DNA from: Candidatus Scatomorpha stercoravium | GTDB lineage: Bacteria > Bacillota > Clostridia > Oscillospirales > Oscillospiraceae | Assembly (NCBI GenBank): GCA_018716005.1 | Contig: DVKN01000273.1 | Span: forward strand, 1 to 7,470 | DNA: 7,470 nucleotides | Reading direction: 5' to 3' | Shown here: piece after piece, positions 7,130 through 7,470 of the stretch | How the letters are laid out: every line of letters starts with the position of its first letter | Numbering within the stretch: position 1 is the first letter of the stretch | Made by a program: the position numbers and the translations under genes | Notes under the pieces: model-generated | The model's input: only the letters and a program-made list of their open reading frames with translations | What the model was told of the DNA's origin: nothing | Databases searched by the model: none

Positions 7130-7138
7130 ATTATATCA
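7130..7138 (-). promoter_or_regulatory. Extended -10 promoter for the SRPBCC gene
   Basis: On the minus strand the bases read TGATATAAT, that is TG, one base, then a perfect TATAAT (7135-7130). No good -35 box lies at the right distance (TTTCGG at 17-bp spacing is poor), which fits an extended -10 promoter. The -10 hexamer lies about 38 bases from the ATG at 7092, leaving a short leader containing the GGAGG site. Confidence 0.7.
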
Positions 7139-7173
7139 CGCCGCAGGATAAACCGAAATATCAAATTAGGTAC

Positions 7174-7201
7174 TTGACATATCCTCATATCGTGGTATAA
7201 T
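7174..7201 (+). promoter_or_regulatory. Near-consensus sigma-A promoter for tRNA-Gly
   Basis: TTGACA (7174-7179) and TATAAT (7196-7201) are both perfect hexamers, 16 bp apart, with an additional TG one base before the -10 (7193-7194). The tRNA begins 12 bases after the -10. This is a very strong promoter, as expected for a stable RNA gene, and may also supply the oxidoreductase gene by read-through. Confidence 0.9.
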
Positions 7202-7213
7202 ACATAAGGTTTT

Positions 7214-7289
7214 GCGGGCATAGCTCATTTGGCAGAGCGCCACCTTGCCAAGGTGGAGGTAGCGAGTTCGAATCTCGTTGCCCGCTCCA
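7214..7289 (+). tRNA. tRNA-Gly (anticodon GCC), CCA encoded
   Basis: This 76-base cloverleaf has an acceptor stem GCGGGCA/TGCCCGC (7214-7220 with 7279-7285), D stem GCTC/GAGC (7223-7226 with 7235-7238), and anticodon stem CCACC/GGTGG around the loop TTGCCAA with anticodon GCC (7247-7249). The T arm has loop TTCGAAT and one G-U pair at its base. Discriminator T7286 is followed by encoded CCA (7287-7289). GCC reads GGC and GGT; GGC is the dominant glycine codon in this window. Confidence 0.97.
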
Positions 7290-7320
7290 CTTCGTTCCGG
7301 TCGTAAGACCGGAACGAAGT
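7289..7320 (+). other. Perfect 14-bp hairpin with GTAA tetraloop abutting the tRNA 3' end
   Basis: ACTTCGTTCCGGTC (7289-7302) pairs without mismatch with GACCGGAACGAAGT (7307-7320) around the loop GTAA, a GNRA-type tetraloop. The first base of the stem is the A of the tRNA CCA. No T run follows on either strand, so it does not look like an ordinary terminator. It may be a processing or stabilising element in the trailer, or a protein-binding palindrome in the DNA. Confidence 0.85.
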
Positions 7321-7339
7321 CAACACGTAAGCAGTTTTA

Positions 7340-7366
7340 AGCACGCGGACTGAGCGTGCTGTTTTT
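7340..7366 (+). terminator. Rho-independent terminator between tRNA-Gly and the oxidoreductase gene
   Basis: AGCACGC (7340-7346) pairs with GCGTGCT (7354-7360) across a seven-base loop and is followed by GTTTTT (7361-7366). It ends only six bases before the GGAGG ribosome binding site of the next gene, so it lies within that gene's leader if transcription comes from upstream. It may simply end the tRNA transcript, or act as an attenuator. Confidence 0.82.
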
Positions 7367-7382
7367 ATGTCTGGAGGTTACT

Positions 7383-7470
7383 ATGAACGCTGATGTCGTA
7401 ATTGTCGGCGCGGGGCCTGCCGGTATCTTTACGGCGCTGGAGATGCTCCGACGCGGATCAAAGAAGAAGA
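7383..7470 (+). CDS. NAD(P)/FAD-dependent oxidoreductase, N-terminal fragment
   Basis: Only the first 29 residues are in the window. Translation starts at ATG 7383, five bases after GGAGG (7373-7377). The fragment VVIVGAGPAGIFTALEMLRRG contains the Rossmann dinucleotide-binding motif GxGxxG right at the N-terminus, typical of flavoproteins that bind FAD. The GPAGIFTALEML form with a following basic stretch (SKKK) resembles uncharacterised FAD-dependent dehydrogenases common in Clostridia. The substrate cannot be judged from this piece. It follows tRNA-Gly on the same strand, with two hairpins between them and no clear promoter of its own. Confidence 0.85.
   Translation, partial: MNADVVIVGAGPAGIFTALEMLRRGSKKK

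Noticed and set aside
6178..7200. A 340-residue plus-strand frame running through the terminator, the SRPBCC gene and the promoter region
   Set aside because: Arg-rich shifted frame; it overlaps the lipoprotein, a terminator and a minus-strand gene with a good ribosome binding site and family match.
1..7470. CRISPR arrays, insertion sequences, phage or toxin-antitoxin genes
   Set aside because: No spaced direct repeats, transposase-like products, terminal inverted repeats or recognisable toxin/antitoxin pairs were seen; nearly all bases are taken by ordinary genes.

Overview
The window suggests a high-GC member of the Clostridia, probably an Oscillospiraceae-like gut anaerobe. The evidence is a GC-rich sequence with strong AGGAGG/GGAGG ribosome binding sites, consensus sigma-A promoters, a tRNA with encoded CCA, and typical Firmicutes families (YitT, LUD domain, an atypical second type IIA topoisomerase, a transglutaminase-like lipoprotein). 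Assignment below class level is inference. Isoleucine is very often encoded by ATA although most other codons end in C or G.

Positions 2-6619 hold a compact co-directional run on the plus strand. It contains the 3' part of a ParE/GyrB-like topoisomerase B subunit, a 98-residue two-helix membrane protein with a zinc ribbon, a 750-residue ParC/GyrA-like A subunit, a YitT-family membrane protein, a LUD-domain protein, and a lipoprotein with a transglutaminase-like domain. Gaps between genes are 0 to 48 bases, so one operon is likely; its promoter lies outside the window. A rho-independent terminator at 6623-6660 ends it. The two topoisomerase subunits should form an A2B2 enzyme that passes DNA duplexes (decatenation or supercoil control). 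The other four genes have no obvious link to that job.

Convergent to this run, on the minus strand, is a 129-residue SRPBCC (START-like) protein with its own extended -10 promoter at 7130-7138. Back to back with it, a near-consensus promoter drives tRNA-Gly(GCC) at 7214-7289. Right after the tRNA come a perfect 14-bp hairpin and then a classic terminator. That terminator ends 16 bases before the start of an FAD-dependent oxidoreductase gene that runs off the window.

No insertion sequence, CRISPR array, phage gene or origin was seen. The points most worth a second look are the Cys-to-Ser change at the transglutaminase-like active site, the membrane zinc-ribbon gene between the topoisomerase genes, the atypical TOPRIM and quinolone-region residues, and the double hairpin between tRNA-Gly and the oxidoreductase.
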